In this document: in pieces, positions 17,312 through 27,024 of the stretch | Position numbering within the stretch: position 1 is the stretch's first letter | Layout: each line of letters opens with the position of its first letter | From: Phycisphaerae bacterium | GTDB lineage: Bacteria; Planctomycetota; Phycisphaerae; UBA1845 | Assembly (NCBI GenBank): GCA_029260035.1 | Contig: JAJDEA010000260.1 | Span: 1 to 53,079, forward strand | Reading direction: 5' to 3' | Length of the DNA: 53,079 nucleotides | The notes under the pieces: model-generated | Databases searched by the model: none | The model's input: only the letters and a program-made list of their open reading frames with translations | What the model was told of the DNA's origin: nothing | Translations under genes and position numbers: made by a program

Positions 17312-18601
17312 CTATGCTGATTCACGCCGACGGCGAGTCTTTTTGGTAAGCAAAGGCTTCTTTCCGGAAACGACGTCTTCTGTTACGACGACTTGACCAG
17401 ACCGGCTGTATTCTGGCAGCTCGTACATCGGCGTCAGCATCACGTTTTCCAGCACCGCGCGAAGCCCTCTCGCTCCCGTTTTCCGCTCCAACGCGCGATC
17501 GGCGATCATCCGAAGTGCAGCGTTGTCAAACTTCAACTGGCATTCTTCGTACTCAAAGTACTTTTGGTATTGCTTGACGAGCGCGTTTCGAGGCTCCGTC
17601 AACACACGCACAAGCGCATCGACATCGAGCGGACTTAGTGTCGTGACGACGGGAAGCCTGCCAACCAATTCCGGAATGATCCCGTATTCCACGAGGTCTT
17701 CCGGCGAGACTTGGCTGAGCGTTTCTCCCTCTTCCTCGATCGGGTTGTGCGGTTTCCCCTCGTTGCCAAATCCAATACTGCTTTGCCCCACTCGACGACG
17801 AATGATATCGGTTAGACCGACAAACGTCCCGCCGCAAAGGAACAAAATATTGGACGTGTCCATCTGGATATATTGTTGTTCCGGGTGCTTGCGTCCGCCC
17901 TGTGGGGGGATATTTGAGATCGCGCCTTCGAGCATCTTGAGAAGACTTTGCTGTACCCCTTCTCCGGAAACATCGCGGGTGATGCTTACGTTTTGCGAGG
18001 TTCGCCCAATCTTGTCGATTTCATCAATATAGATAATGCCACGCTGTGCCACTTCTAAATCGTAGTCGGCGTTTTGCAGCAGCCGCAGAAGAATGTTTTC
18101 AACATCTTCCCCAACATACCCCGCTTCTGTGAGTGTTGTAGCATCTCCGATTGCGAACGGAACGTTCAGCATTCTAGCCAGCGTTTTTGCGAGGAGTGTT
18201 TTTCCAGAACCCGTCGGGCCCAGGATCAAAACATTCGACTTGTCAATTTCGACATCATCCGCCCCAGCTTGATCGAGATGTTGGAGCCTCTTGTAATGAT
18301 TGTGGACCGCTACCCCAAGAGTTCGCTTGGCGTCCTCCTGTCCGATGATGTACTGATTCAGAAAATCATGAATCTTGCGGGGACTTGGGATTTCTTCCAC
18401 AACGACGCGTGCCGCTGATGTTTTGCGAAGTTCTTGCTTGATGATGTTGTGGCACAATTCAATGCACGACTTGCAGATGTAGACATCCTTCGGCCCCTCC
18501 ACCATCGGGCCTGCATCGCGCTGACTCTTGCCGCAAAAGCTGCAAGTGCTCGAACGTCGTTTCTTTGTGCCGTTTCCACCATTACCGCGAACAGATGGCA
18601 T
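17312..18601 (-). CDS. clpX: ATP-dependent Clp protease ATP-binding subunit ClpX
   Basis: Unfolds tagged proteins and feeds them to ClpP. 429 residues, standard length. Seen: the zinc-binding domain with Cys20, Cys23, Cys43 and Cys46, Walker A GPTGSGKT (about 126-133), pore loop GYVGED, Walker [11 protein letters not shown], the extended ClpP-docking loop region before VGQSSIGFG, and sensor-2 KTGARGLRA. ClpP is not in the window, though it normally sits next to clpX. The gene stands alone on the minus strand with about 100 bp to the next gene. Confidence 0.98.
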   Translation of the reverse strand: MPSVRGNGGNGTKKRRSSTCSFCGKSQRDAGPMVEGPKDVYICKSCIELCHNIIKQELRKTSAARVVVEEIPSPRKIHDFLNQYIIGQEDAKRTLGVAVHNHYKRLQHLDQAGADDVEIDKSNVLILGPTGSGKTLLAKTLARMLNVPFAIGDATTLTEAGYVGEDVENILLRLLQNADYDLEVAQRGIIYIDEIDKIGRTSQNVSITRDVSGEGVQQSLLKMLEGAISNIPPQGGRKHPEQQYIQMDTSNILFLCGGTFVGLTDIIRRRVGQSSIGFGNEGKPHNPIEEEGETLSQVSPEDLVEYGIIPELVGRLPVVTTLSPLDVDALVRVLTEPRNALVKQYQKYFEYEECQLKFDNAALRMIADRALERKTGARGLRAVLENVMLTPMYELPEYSRSGQVVVTEDVVSGKKPLLTKKTRRRRESA

Positions 18602-18705
18602 ACCCTACTCCCGAAATATGTCTTGACCTTGTCGCTGTTATTCATGGACGGTAAACCAGCCACGATCCCAGCGTAAAACCGGTGCTATTGATGGTTATCG
18701 GGCGA

Positions 18706-19029
18706 TCATCGACCGTCCTTTACTTTGCCTGCTGATTGAAGCTGCATTCGATCGATAACGCCTTGCCGAAGCGTTTCGTACTCCGAAATAGTCAAGTCTC
18801 CCTGATCTCGCAGTCTACGAATTTCTTCAAGCGTAAAATCCGCCTGATTCCTCTGCGCCGAATGTTTGACTCGGTTTCTAATCCGCCCGAGCACGATACC
18901 ACCGATCAAAACCAGAACGGCTACTCCGCCCAGCATTAGAAAACCCTTGCCAAGCGCCTGCCGTTGATCGACAGTCTGGGCTATCGGTCCAGCAGAGTCG
19001 AGCGAAAACGTGACGATTGCTCCGAACAT
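18706..19029 (-). CDS. Small membrane protein with SHOCT-like C-terminal motif
   Basis: 107 residues: a short N-terminus, one transmembrane segment (about 30-50, FLMLGGVAVLVLIGGIVLGR), a basic stretch, and a C-terminal short helical pair, FTLEEIRRLRDQGDLTISEY, fitting the SHOCT oligomerisation motif (E-I-x-x-L-x-x-L-x-x-x-G-x-I/L-T-x-x-E-Y/F). SHOCT motifs mark many small membrane or export-linked proteins and give no precise function. It lies between a histidine kinase and clpX, all on the minus strand; no coupling is visible. Confidence 0.7.
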   Translation of the reverse strand: MFGAIVTFSLDSAGPIAQTVDQRQALGKGFLMLGGVAVLVLIGGIVLGRIRNRVKHSAQRNQADFTLEEIRRLRDQGDLTISEYETLRQGVIDRMQLQSAGKVKDGR

Positions 19030-19213
19030 GCGACCAGAATACTATCCTTTGCAGTCCAAGCCTTCAATAACTCCAGCTTGTGCGAACTGACAACAGGCGC
19101 CGTGAGATCGTACCTCCCGCGTCGCAGTGTTTCTACCGCGTGAGCGAAGTTTATTCGTTTCAGTGGAAACACACTGGGGACCATGTGCGTTCTACACCCC
19201 ATGGTGGCGGCTG

Positions 19214-20743
19214 TCAGGTTAGCCTAATTGGGGGGCGAACCGAATTTTCAGGAGCTGTCGTCGGCAATTCAACGAAAAAAGTAGCTCCGCTTTCACTGGA
19301 ACCTGCCAGCTCGATGATTCCGCCAAGCATTTGTACCAGCTCTCTGGATATGGCAAGTCCCAACCCAGCCCCCTCGAATTCACGGGTCTTCGATGCGTCA
19401 ACCTGGTGGAATTTGTCAAAGATCATGGCTTGCTGATCCTCAGGAATACCTGGCCCCGAATCGCTCACTGTAATGCGGACACTGTCTTCGTTGTGTCTGG
19501 CTACGGTCAACGAAATCGAGCCGCCATCCGGTGTGAACTTCACGGCGTTGCTGAGCAAGTTATACAAAACCTGTTTTATTTTCCCCGAATCGCTGTGAAA
19601 CGGAGGAAGGCCTTTCTCCGCATCGAGCACCAGCACTTGCTTTTTCTTGTCTGCCAAGGGTCGAACAAAATCAATGAGGTCGTTGCAAAGGTCGCCAATG
19701 GAGAAGTCGGCCAGATTCAGCTGAAGTTTGCCTGCCTCAATTTTCGCAAGATCTAGCAGATCGTTAATGATGTCCAAAAGCCCCCGCCCGCTAGTCAGGA
19801 TGTTCTCCGAGTATCGCGATAATCGTTTGCGGTCTGCGCTCGGGTTGTCCCAGGATTCGCGCAACAGTTCGGCGAAACCAATAATCGAGACCAAAGGCGT
19901 GCGCAATTCGTGACTTACGTTGGCGAGAAACTCGCTCCTTATCTTCACGGATTCGTAAAGGGCTACGTTCGTTTCAGCTAGTTCGCCGAGCCGAATGTCC
20001 AACGATCGATTGGTATTGCGCAGCTTGTCTTGAGCAGTTCGAAGATGCGCCAGCATCTTATTGAAAGATTCAGACAGGTCTTGAAATTCATCGCCGCTGG
20101 CGATTGACGAGCGAACACTGATGTCACCACTTGTCACTTGCTCGGCTGCTTGCTTGAGCGTCGCCACAGGTGACAAGACAAGTCGTTGCGTTACCATATA
20201 AAATATAAGGATCGCGAGCACCGCGCCGCTCGCGCCAGCCAGGATTGTAACGATATAATTCCAGTTCGCATTTTGTTGCGACACGGGAATGCTTACATCG
20301 ATGATCCCTCGCAATGTGCCGGGGTGAACGTCTGTGTCCCCTGTTCGCACCGCAAGAGCAAAACGAAAGCGTTTTCCGTTATTCTGCGATCGCCAATAAT
20401 AGCGCTGCTGAGAATCACGCCTAAGCCTGCGAATGGCTTCGGGCCGAAAACTTCCAGACAGCGGGGTGCCTTTCGCGCGAATCAGCGTTGGGCATGATGA
20501 TGGGATGCCCAATTCTTTGGCTAGATTGGGCCATTGCGCTTCCAATCGTCGTTGCGCCGCATCCCAGTCGGGCTGTCGTAGGTCCACCGCCTGGTAGGCA
20601 GTACCAGCCGACCAGCTCGCTTGCATGAGAAGCGTTTCCGAATCGAGATTGTTCATCTGAATGAGCGGAAAGAGCAGTGTTGCGCAAATCGTCAGCAACA
20701 CGGCGCTGCCGAAGAGCAGGCTGATTTTGCGGGCTAACGACAT
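19214..20743 (-). CDS. Membrane sensor histidine kinase (HAMP-HisKA-HATPase)
   Basis: About 509 residues from ATG 20743, preferred over ATG 20764 because GGTGGA lies six bases before it. A transmembrane segment near the start, a periplasmic sensor region of about 130 residues, a second segment (YIVTILAGASGAVLAILIFY), HAMP, a short coiled coil, HisKA with phospho-acceptor His278 (SHELRTPL), and HATPase with N box, DSGPGIPEDQ and GAGLGLAIS. No receiver domain or response regulator gene is next to it, so it is an orphan kinase. The signal is unknown. Confidence 0.93.
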   Translation of the reverse strand: MSLARKISLLFGSAVLLTICATLLFPLIQMNNLDSETLLMQASWSAGTAYQAVDLRQPDWDAAQRRLEAQWPNLAKELGIPSSCPTLIRAKGTPLSGSFRPEAIRRLRRDSQQRYYWRSQNNGKRFRFALAVRTGDTDVHPGTLRGIIDVSIPVSQQNANWNYIVTILAGASGAVLAILIFYMVTQRLVLSPVATLKQAAEQVTSGDISVRSSIASGDEFQDLSESFNKMLAHLRTAQDKLRNTNRSLDIRLGELAETNVALYESVKIRSEFLANVSHELRTPLVSIIGFAELLRESWDNPSADRKRLSRYSENILTSGRGLLDIINDLLDLAKIEAGKLQLNLADFSIGDLCNDLIDFVRPLADKKKQVLVLDAEKGLPPFHSDSGKIKQVLYNLLSNAVKFTPDGGSISLTVARHNEDSVRITVSDSGPGIPEDQQAMIFDKFHQVDASKTREFEGAGLGLAISRELVQMLGGIIELAGSSESGATFFVELPTTAPENSVRPPIRLT

Positions 20744-20951
20744 GTGCATCCACCGGTGACGCATTCCTAATAGTGTACAGGATTTTGCTTCTCGCGTTTA
20801 CCTTGGATTCAGATGCGTTTCGCGGGAGGGTGTGGTCGACAAACCCGGCCAATCCCGTCATCATGGTTGACTGGAGAAAGGCGATGTGCCCGGCGACACA
20901 GGTGTGTCGACGCAGTACGACGACGCCAAGGGCGAATAGACTGGAGACGAG

Positions 20952-22397
20952 ATGTTCCATTTCATTACGATAATTGCAAAAGGGCTTGTTTTCCTCGCTT
21001 TGCCGACAATGTATCCCGAGACGGAGCCGACCGGCGATGATGCGCAGGCCATAAGTCCCCTCGTGAAGCAGTACGAACCTGCTGCCCGGCAAATTCTTGA
21101 GGCAACAATGAAATCAAATGATGCTTGGGACAAGCTGGAGGAGCTGTGTCTTACAGTGGGGCATCGGTTGAGCGGCTCACCCGGCCTGGAGCGGGCCATC
21201 GATTGGGCGATTGCAGCTATGAACTCGGAAGGTCAGGAAAATGTCCGTCGCGAGAAGGTCATGGTGCCCCACTGGGTTCGAGGCCGGGAATCCGCCACCA
21301 TCGTAAAGCCACATGAAATGAGGATGGCCATGCTTGGCCTTGGCGGCTCGGTGGGAACACCTAGTGCCGGAATAACGGCACCTGTTGAAGTTGTGGTCAA
21401 CGAAGAAGAGCTTGAATCGCTTGGGAGTGGGGCGAAAGGAAAGATCATTCTCTTTAACTACCCCATGCCTCCGTATGATCCACAACGCGGTTCAGGCTAT
21501 GGAAAGGCGGTTCGCTTTCGTACCAACGGTGCGCGATTAGCTTCAGTTCATGGTGCGGTGGCTTGTCTGGTTCGATCCGTTACTGCAAACAGTTTGCACA
21601 CGCCCCATTGCGGAGCCATGCGCTATGGCGACGCCAAAGTGAAAATTCCCGCAGCGGCTGTATCGATCGAAGATGCGGAAACCATCGCAGGATTGAGAAG
21701 GCGGGGCGTGGAAGTCGTCGTCAATCTGAAAATGGAAGCGAAAACCTACCCAGACGCTGAATCAGCCAATGTCATCGGCGAACTTCGAGGCACGACCTGG
21801 CCCGACGAAGTTGTTGTGATTGGGGGGCATATTGATGCCTGGGATGTGGGGCATGGTGCCCACGACGATGGTGGCGGATGCGTGATCGCGATGGATGCGA
21901 TCAACATTCTTCGAAAACTCAAGCTGATTCCAAAGCGAACGATTCGAGTCGTTTTGTGGACCAATGAAGAAAACGGTTTGCGAGGAGGCAAAGCTTACGC
22001 GAGGGATCACGCAGACGAGTTGAAGAATCATGTTGCCGCTATTGAGTCGGACAGTGGGGTTTTTGCTCCGCGTGGCTATTCCGTGCAATGCCATGACAAA
22101 GACCGCGAACATCTGGCGGCAGAACAAATGCGAGCCATTCTCTCGCTACTCCAGCCAATCGGCCTGATGACGGTCACGACTGGTTATTCCGGAGCCGACA
22201 TAAGCCCAATGGGTCCCGCTAATGTCGTACTCATGGGGCATCGTGTCGAAGGGTCAAAGTATTTCGATTATCACCATTCGCCTGCAGATACGATCGACAA
22301 GGTGGACCGTGACGATTTCTCCCGAAATGTAGCTGCCCTTGCTACCGTTGCCTATGTTCTGGCAGATATGCCGCTTCGCATCGGCGATAAAGAGTAG
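20952..22397 (+). CDS. M28-family zinc aminopeptidase/carboxypeptidase
   Basis: 481 residues; GGAG lies close before the ATG. Short hydrophobic N-terminus (LVFLALPTM), which may be a weak signal. A PA-like insertion (about 130-260) sits before the catalytic part, as in carboxypeptidase Q-type M28 enzymes. Metal-site motifs: GGHIDAWD with His293, GAHDDGGG (bridging Asp), WTNEENGLRGG (Glu-Glu), ESDSG (Asp), and the terminal HHSPADTIDKVD histidine. The stop is only 4 bp before hutI, so the two are co-transcribed, which hints at amino-acid (including histidine) scavenging. Confidence 0.92.
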   Translation: MFHFITIIAKGLVFLALPTMYPETEPTGDDAQAISPLVKQYEPAARQILEATMKSNDAWDKLEELCLTVGHRLSGSPGLERAIDWAIAAMNSEGQENVRREKVMVPHWVRGRESATIVKPHEMRMAMLGLGGSVGTPSAGITAPVEVVVNEEELESLGSGAKGKIILFNYPMPPYDPQRGSGYGKAVRFRTNGARLASVHGAVACLVRSVTANSLHTPHCGAMRYGDAKVKIPAAAVSIEDAETIAGLRRRGVEVVVNLKMEAKTYPDAESANVIGELRGTTWPDEVVVIGGHIDAWDVGHGAHDDGGGCVIAMDAINILRKLKLIPKRTIRVVLWTNEENGLRGGKAYARDHADELKNHVAAIESDSGVFAPRGYSVQCHDKDREHLAAEQMRAILSLLQPIGLMTVTTGYSGADISPMGPANVVLMGHRVEGSKYFDYHHSPADTIDKVDRDDFSRNVAALATVAYVLADMPLRIGDKE

Positions 22398-22401
22398 CGC
22401 T

Positions 22402-23637
22402 ATGCTGGCGATAACAAACATCGGCGAGTTGGTCCTGGTTCCTCCCGGCCCGGTTCGGGGCAGTTCGATGGGTGCCATTCCATGCCTGGAGCACGTTGCG
22501 GTTGTCATCGATAATGGACTTGTCGCCTGGATTGGGGCGATGAACGATCTCGACGCGCCGGCAGACTGCGAGATTCTCGACGCATTTGGGGGTTGTGTGC
22601 TCCCGGGCCTTATTGATTGCCATACGCATACGGTCTTTGCCGGCGCGCGCGAAGCGGAGTTCGTTAAACGCATTGAAGGGAAACCGTACGCGCAAATCGC
22701 GGAAGAAGGCGGTGGCATTCGCGTGACAGTGGAAGCTGTGCGCAACGCATCGTGCGAAGAGCTGGTGGAGTTGGCGCTACCTCGCCTTCAACGAATGCTC
22801 GAAAATGGCGTCACGACGGTCGAAATAAAGAGCGGCTATGGCTTGACCGTGGACGACGAGTTTAAGATGCTTCGAGCGATCAGGAAACTAGCGGATCTTC
22901 AACCAATCGAGTTGGCGGCGACGTACCTGGCTGCCCATACTACGCCCAGGGAATTTGCCGATCGACCGGATGATTATCTCGACGCCATTTTGAGTGACAC
23001 AGTGTTGGCGAGAATTCGAGATGAGGGTCTGGCGGAATTCTGCGATGTTTTTTGTGAACGAACAGCCTTTGACGTGGAGAGGTCGCGTCGCGTTCTCATG
23101 GCAGCGGCGAAGTTTGGCTTGCGAGGCAAACTTCATGCCGATCAGATTACGCAAATCGGTGCGACTGGCTTGGCTGGCGAAGTGGGCGCCATTTCAGCGG
23201 ACCATTTGGAGACAATCGACCAAGGGGGGATCGACGCTCTCAAGCAAGCGGGGTCCATTGCCGTGCTACTTCCCGCCTGTTCCTGGTTTCTTGGCGTTGA
23301 ACAAGCGCCGGCAAGGCAGCTCATCGAAGCTGACCTGCCCGTGGCTGTGGCGACGGATTACAATCCCGGATCGTCCATGGTCGAGTCATTGCCGCTCGCG
23401 ATGACCATTGCATGTACGCAAATGCGTATGACACCAACGGAGGTTGTCGTGGCCACGACCGCAAACGCTGCAGCTGCGATCAATCGGCACGACCGCATCG
23501 GTGCGATCAAGGTTGGCTTGCAGGCAGACTTGACAGTTTTAGAAGCGCCGAACCACGCGCGTTGGCTCTATGAGCCGGGGCGCAATGGCATCCGTGCGAC
23601 ACTCAAGGCAGGGAAACTGGTCCACACCTCTCGCTGA
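22402..23637 (+). CDS. hutI: Imidazolonepropionase
   Basis: Third step of histidine breakdown: hydrolyses imidazolone-5-propionate to formiminoglutamate. 411 residues from ATG 22402; an in-frame upstream ATG lies inside the peptidase gene and is not needed. Amidohydrolase features: DCHTHTVFAGAR metal and substrate motif, EIKSGYGLTVDDE, LAAHTTPREF, KLHADQIT, ATDYNPGSS. hutH, hutU and hutG are not in the window, so the pathway is split. Co-transcribed with the M28 peptidase. Confidence 0.97.
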   Translation: MLAITNIGELVLVPPGPVRGSSMGAIPCLEHVAVVIDNGLVAWIGAMNDLDAPADCEILDAFGGCVLPGLIDCHTHTVFAGAREAEFVKRIEGKPYAQIAEEGGGIRVTVEAVRNASCEELVELALPRLQRMLENGVTTVEIKSGYGLTVDDEFKMLRAIRKLADLQPIELAATYLAAHTTPREFADRPDDYLDAILSDTVLARIRDEGLAEFCDVFCERTAFDVERSRRVLMAAAKFGLRGKLHADQITQIGATGLAGEVGAISADHLETIDQGGIDALKQAGSIAVLLPACSWFLGVEQAPARQLIEADLPVAVATDYNPGSSMVESLPLAMTIACTQMRMTPTEVVVATTANAAAAINRHDRIGAIKVGLQADLTVLEAPNHARWLYEPGRNGIRATLKAGKLVHTSR

Positions 23638-23737
23638 ACGAAGACAATTCTCAGTTTCCTTTGCTGATTCAATCCTGACGAAACGCGCACTCGACACACG
23701 GCTGAGCCAGATTTCCACGATCAATCATAAGTGGCGT

Positions 23738-23780
23738 ACCGCCTTATCAGTATTGGGAAGGCGGTTAGGGAACTTTTTTT
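23738..23780 (+). terminator. Possible terminator after hutI
   Basis: Perfect 8-bp stem ACCGCCTT / AAGGCGGT (23738-23745 with 23758-23765). The seven-T run (23774-23780) comes 8 bp after the stem, farther than usual, so efficiency is uncertain. Confidence 0.45.
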
Positions 23781-23894
23781 GAACCGAGGTGATTGCCACT
23801 GCCGTAGGTCTTTGCCGATAATCTTCGGCTGATGCAAAGGGGATAGGAAGGTTCTTGGCTGGCGCGGGTCGCCGGACTTATGGTGGGAGTTGGT

Positions 23895-24872
23895 ATGAGT
23901 GATTACCTTTCAAACAAACGGATATGTGTTACGGGTGGCGCCGGGTTTCTAGGCAAGGTCGTTTGTAAGAATTTGCGCGATCGGGGTGTTGCCGATGTTT
24001 TTGTGCCGCGGTCTGATGAATTCGACCTGACACAGACCGAATCCGTCGAGCGAATGTACGACACCGCGAAGCCGGACATTGTGATCCATCTTGCGGCTGA
24101 GGTTGGCGGCATCGGTGCGAATAACAAACGACCCGGACGATTCTTTTACGCAAACCTTGCGATGGGACTTCATCTCATTGAAGAGGCCAGGCGGCGCGAA
24201 GTAAGCAAGTTTGTGCAGGTCGGGACCGTTTGCGCTTACCCCAAGCACTGCGAAGTGCCATTTCGCGAGGCTGACTTTTGGGCGGGATATCCAGAGGAGA
24301 CAAACGCGCCGTATGGTGTTGCGAAACGAACGCTCAGCACCATGCTGGAGGCCTATCGTTCAGAGTATGCATTTAATGGCATTTATCTCGTGCCCGTTAA
24401 TTTATATGGCCCGGAAGACAACTTCGACCTCGAGTCGTCTCACGTCATCCCGGCTATGATTCGGAAATTCTGCAGCGCTCGTGAAGAACGGCAGTCAACG
24501 GTCGAGCTATGGGGTACCGGCATCGTCAGTCGTGAATTTTTGTTTGTCGAGGATGCGGCGGAGGCGATTGTTTCAGCTACGGTGCTTCATAACGATTCCA
24601 AGCCGATCAATTTGGGAACCGCGCGCGAGATCACCATTGCCGACCTGGCGGAATTGCTGGCTGAAATGTGTGGTTTTGTCGGCGATATCGTTTGGGATGC
24701 AACCAAGCCTGATGGTCAGCCGAGGCGAAGCTTGGACATTACGCGTGCATCCGAATTGCTGGGCTGGCAACCGAAGGTCGATCTTGAGGATGGACTCCGT
24801 CGAACCATCTCCTGGTGGGAAGAATTCGGGGCCAAGAGCGTCAAGAGCGAAGAGCTGTGCCCATCCGCTTGA
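23895..24872 (+). CDS. GDP-L-fucose synthase-like NAD(P)-dependent epimerase/reductase
   Basis: Short-chain dehydrogenase of the extended family, 325 residues from ATG 23895 (GGGAG upstream favours it over 23880). Rossmann motif VTGGAGFLGK, the fucose-synthase marker HLAAEVGGIGANN, and catalytic Tyr140 and Lys144 (YGVAK) are present. Where GDP-fucose synthase normally has GSSCIYP, this protein reads GTVCAYP, so the usual catalytic Ser is lost and Thr lies one position earlier. The substrate is therefore uncertain: GDP-4-keto-6-deoxymannose by family, possibly another nucleotide sugar. No gmd gene is adjacent. Confidence 0.85.
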   Translation: MSDYLSNKRICVTGGAGFLGKVVCKNLRDRGVADVFVPRSDEFDLTQTESVERMYDTAKPDIVIHLAAEVGGIGANNKRPGRFFYANLAMGLHLIEEARRREVSKFVQVGTVCAYPKHCEVPFREADFWAGYPEETNAPYGVAKRTLSTMLEAYRSEYAFNGIYLVPVNLYGPEDNFDLESSHVIPAMIRKFCSAREERQSTVELWGTGIVSREFLFVEDAAEAIVSATVLHNDSKPINLGTAREITIADLAELLAEMCGFVGDIVWDATKPDGQPRRSLDITRASELLGWQPKVDLEDGLRRTISWWEEFGAKSVKSEELCPSA

Positions 24873-24978
24873 TAACGAGCACTTCGGGAATCGATCGCTA
24901 AAACTGCGGTTAGCCGAGTGCAGCGGCGAATCGCTCATTTGTACGAATAAAACCGTGCTTCCGAACGCTGCGGAAGAT

Positions 24979-24992
24979 TAGAGCTTGCTCCA
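24979..24992 (+). repeat. Short dispersed palindrome, copy 2
   Basis: TAGAGCTTGCTCCA, one change from the palindrome TAGAGCTTGCTCTA. Confidence 0.4.
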
Positions 24993-25102
24993 GCTACACA
25001 TTTCCACACAAAAGACCTTTCGCGATTAGAATCTCGCGTCTCCTTTCAACTTGCCGCCGATATCCGCGCGTCGTACAATCTACAGAGTGCCACGAACAAT
25101 CT

Positions 25103-25179
25103 AGTGTGGCGGCGAACAACGTGTATACGCGGGAAGAAACAGACTCCCGGACGCTGCAGTTGAATAGAGCTTGCTATAG
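25103..25179 (+). repeat. About 77-bp repeat, left copy
   Basis: Begins AGTGTGGCGGCGAAC and ends with GAATAGAGCTTGCTATAG. The right copy at 29631 has the same two conserved ends 58 rather than 59 bp apart, with a diverged middle. Confidence 0.5.
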
Positions 25180-25235
25180 TAGAATATAGTCGCAGTGTCT
25201 TTGCAGAATCTCCTGCATCCAGGACGGCAACAGCC

Positions 25236-26975
25236 ATGAGCCAATACCGGCGCAAACAAACTCCCTTTGAATCCCCTTGTCTGTTCCTTATTGCGATGTG
25301 TCTGATTGCATTGATCGGCTTACCGACGGTGTGGGCAGAAGAAGACAAAGCTGTAGCCGTTCCCGAATCAAGAGTTGATCCCGGTGACACCGGCGCGATC
25401 CTGCCTCTTCAGGGCGAAATTACAGATGTGATGGCGGAGAGTTTGCGAAGGCGAATCGAGGACGCGGTTGACAAAGGGGCGGCTGTCATAGTGTTCGACA
25501 TGGACACGCCGGGAGGCTTGGTGACAAGCTCGATTGCTATAGCCGACATGGTTCGCGAGCTTGAGGATGTTAAGACCATTGCCTGGGTCAATCCCAATGC
25601 GCATTCGGGAGGTTCGATTGTTGCTGTAGCGTGCGATGAAATAGTCATGACACGGTCGTCGCGCATTGGCGATTCGCAAGTGATTATGGGCGGCCCAACG
25701 GGAGCGGGTGCGGTGCCGGAAGAACTCCAGCCGAAAGCCTATACACCAGTGCTTGCCGATTTTCGCCAGTCTGCTCGGCTGAATGGATATAGTCAGGTAT
25801 TATCAGAGGCGTTTGTTCTTCCTGACCGCGAGGTCTGGTGGATCGAACACAAAGAGACCGGCGAGCGGAAGTTCGTCTTCGGCAAAGAGAAGATAAGCCT
25901 GGTTGGCGGAGAAGCGACAACCGCCAGCGGCAAGAGTGCTGACGAGTCATCAGGCGACAAAACAAAAGATGAGAGCACTTCGGAAGGCGCTACGCCGAAA
26001 TCGGATTCTTCTGACACTGCTCCTGTTGACGAGACGATTGTTGAGAATGCGACGTATGAATGGCAGCTCGCCGAGATGTACCACGACATAATCCTTGACC
26101 GGGAGGTTGAGGTAATTCAACCCGTTGTGCGCCGCGATCAGTTGCTCGAGATGTCAGCCGGCGAAGCACACGCCTATGGTTTTAGTAAGGCGATTGTTTC
26201 CGATGTTTCGGTTCTTACGAGTCGATACAGTTTGAGTGAATTGGTTCGCTTCGACCGCACCTGGTCGGAATCGCTAGCCTATTTTATGACTTCCATGTGG
26301 GTTCGTGGGTTCCTGATGATTATCATCATGCTTGGGGCGTATGTCGAATTCAACACGCCCGGCGTGGGTGTTCCAGGCCTTACCGCCCTGATTTGCCTGA
26401 GCATCTTTGTCGGCGCGCCATACCTGGCTGGGCTGGCTAACATCTGGGAGATTGTTGTAATTGTCATTGGCGTGGCACTTATGGCGTTGGAGATTTTTGT
26501 CATTCCGGGTTTTGGGGTTGCCGGTATTTCGGGAATCGCTCTTTTCCTGGCAGGAATTGTCTATACGTTTGTCCCGGAAGAACCGGGGCAAGGATTTCCG
26601 ATTTTCATCCCCGAGCTACCTGAAACGATGATTTTTCTCAAGAGAGGTCTCGTGACGGTCGTGGGAGCCATGATTACGTCCCTCATTGGGATGGTTATGC
26701 TTAGTTACTATCTGCCAAAAACACCGTTTTTTAGGCGGGTTGTTCCTGCCAACCCAATGCCTTCAGAAGTTGCGGTGCAAGATGTCTATAGCGGTGCAGC
26801 TCGCATTGGCGATATAGGCCAAGCCGTGGGGCCGCTTAGGCCCGCGGGCAAAGTGCGCTTCGATGCGATGCTTGTCGATGTGGTGACACAAGGAGAGTAT
26901 CTCGAACCCGGAGAAAAAGTGGAAGTCGTCGAACGACGTGGAAACCATGTGGTCGTACGAAGTGCGAATGCGTAG
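25236..26975 (+). CDS. NfeD-family membrane-bound ClpP-class serine protease
   Basis: 579 residues, the long NfeD1b/1058-type protein that partners SPFH (flotillin/stomatin) proteins. N-terminal signal segment; a ClpP-like domain (about 45-320) with PLQGEITDVMAESL, DTPGGLV, and nucleophile Ser124 in NAHSGG; an acidic low-complexity insertion about 220-270 rich in Ser, Glu, Asp and Lys; several transmembrane helices (about 345-500); and a C-terminal NfeD OB-fold (about 515-579, GAARIGDIGQAVGPLRPAGKV). Members of this class process membrane proteins. It is followed at short distance by the short NfeD gene and floA, a conserved arrangement. Confidence 0.93.
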   Translation: MSQYRRKQTPFESPCLFLIAMCLIALIGLPTVWAEEDKAVAVPESRVDPGDTGAILPLQGEITDVMAESLRRRIEDAVDKGAAVIVFDMDTPGGLVTSSIAIADMVRELEDVKTIAWVNPNAHSGGSIVAVACDEIVMTRSSRIGDSQVIMGGPTGAGAVPEELQPKAYTPVLADFRQSARLNGYSQVLSEAFVLPDREVWWIEHKETGERKFVFGKEKISLVGGEATTASGKSADESSGDKTKDESTSEGATPKSDSSDTAPVDETIVENATYEWQLAEMYHDIILDREVEVIQPVVRRDQLLEMSAGEAHAYGFSKAIVSDVSVLTSRYSLSELVRFDRTWSESLAYFMTSMWVRGFLMIIIMLGAYVEFNTPGVGVPGLTALICLSIFVGAPYLAGLANIWEIVVIVIGVALMALEIFVIPGFGVAGISGIALFLAGIVYTFVPEEPGQGFPIFIPELPETMIFLKRGLVTVVGAMITSLIGMVMLSYYLPKTPFFRRVVPANPMPSEVAVQDVYSGAARIGDIGQAVGPLRPAGKVRFDAMLVDVVTQGEYLEPGEKVEVVERRGNHVVVRSANA

Positions 26976-27024
26976 AGAACCATGTGTTCGGCGGAAGGTC
27001 GTTGAAGAAGGTTGCAAAATAGAA

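Larger units (their letters stand above)
24873..25235. other. 363-bp spacer with repeat elements
   Basis: Upstream of the NfeD/flotillin cluster. No gene is seen. It holds two palindrome copies (24979-24992 and 25165-25179) and the sequence AGTGTGGCGGCGAAC (25103-25117), which recurs on the other side of the cluster at 29631. Confidence 0.5.
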
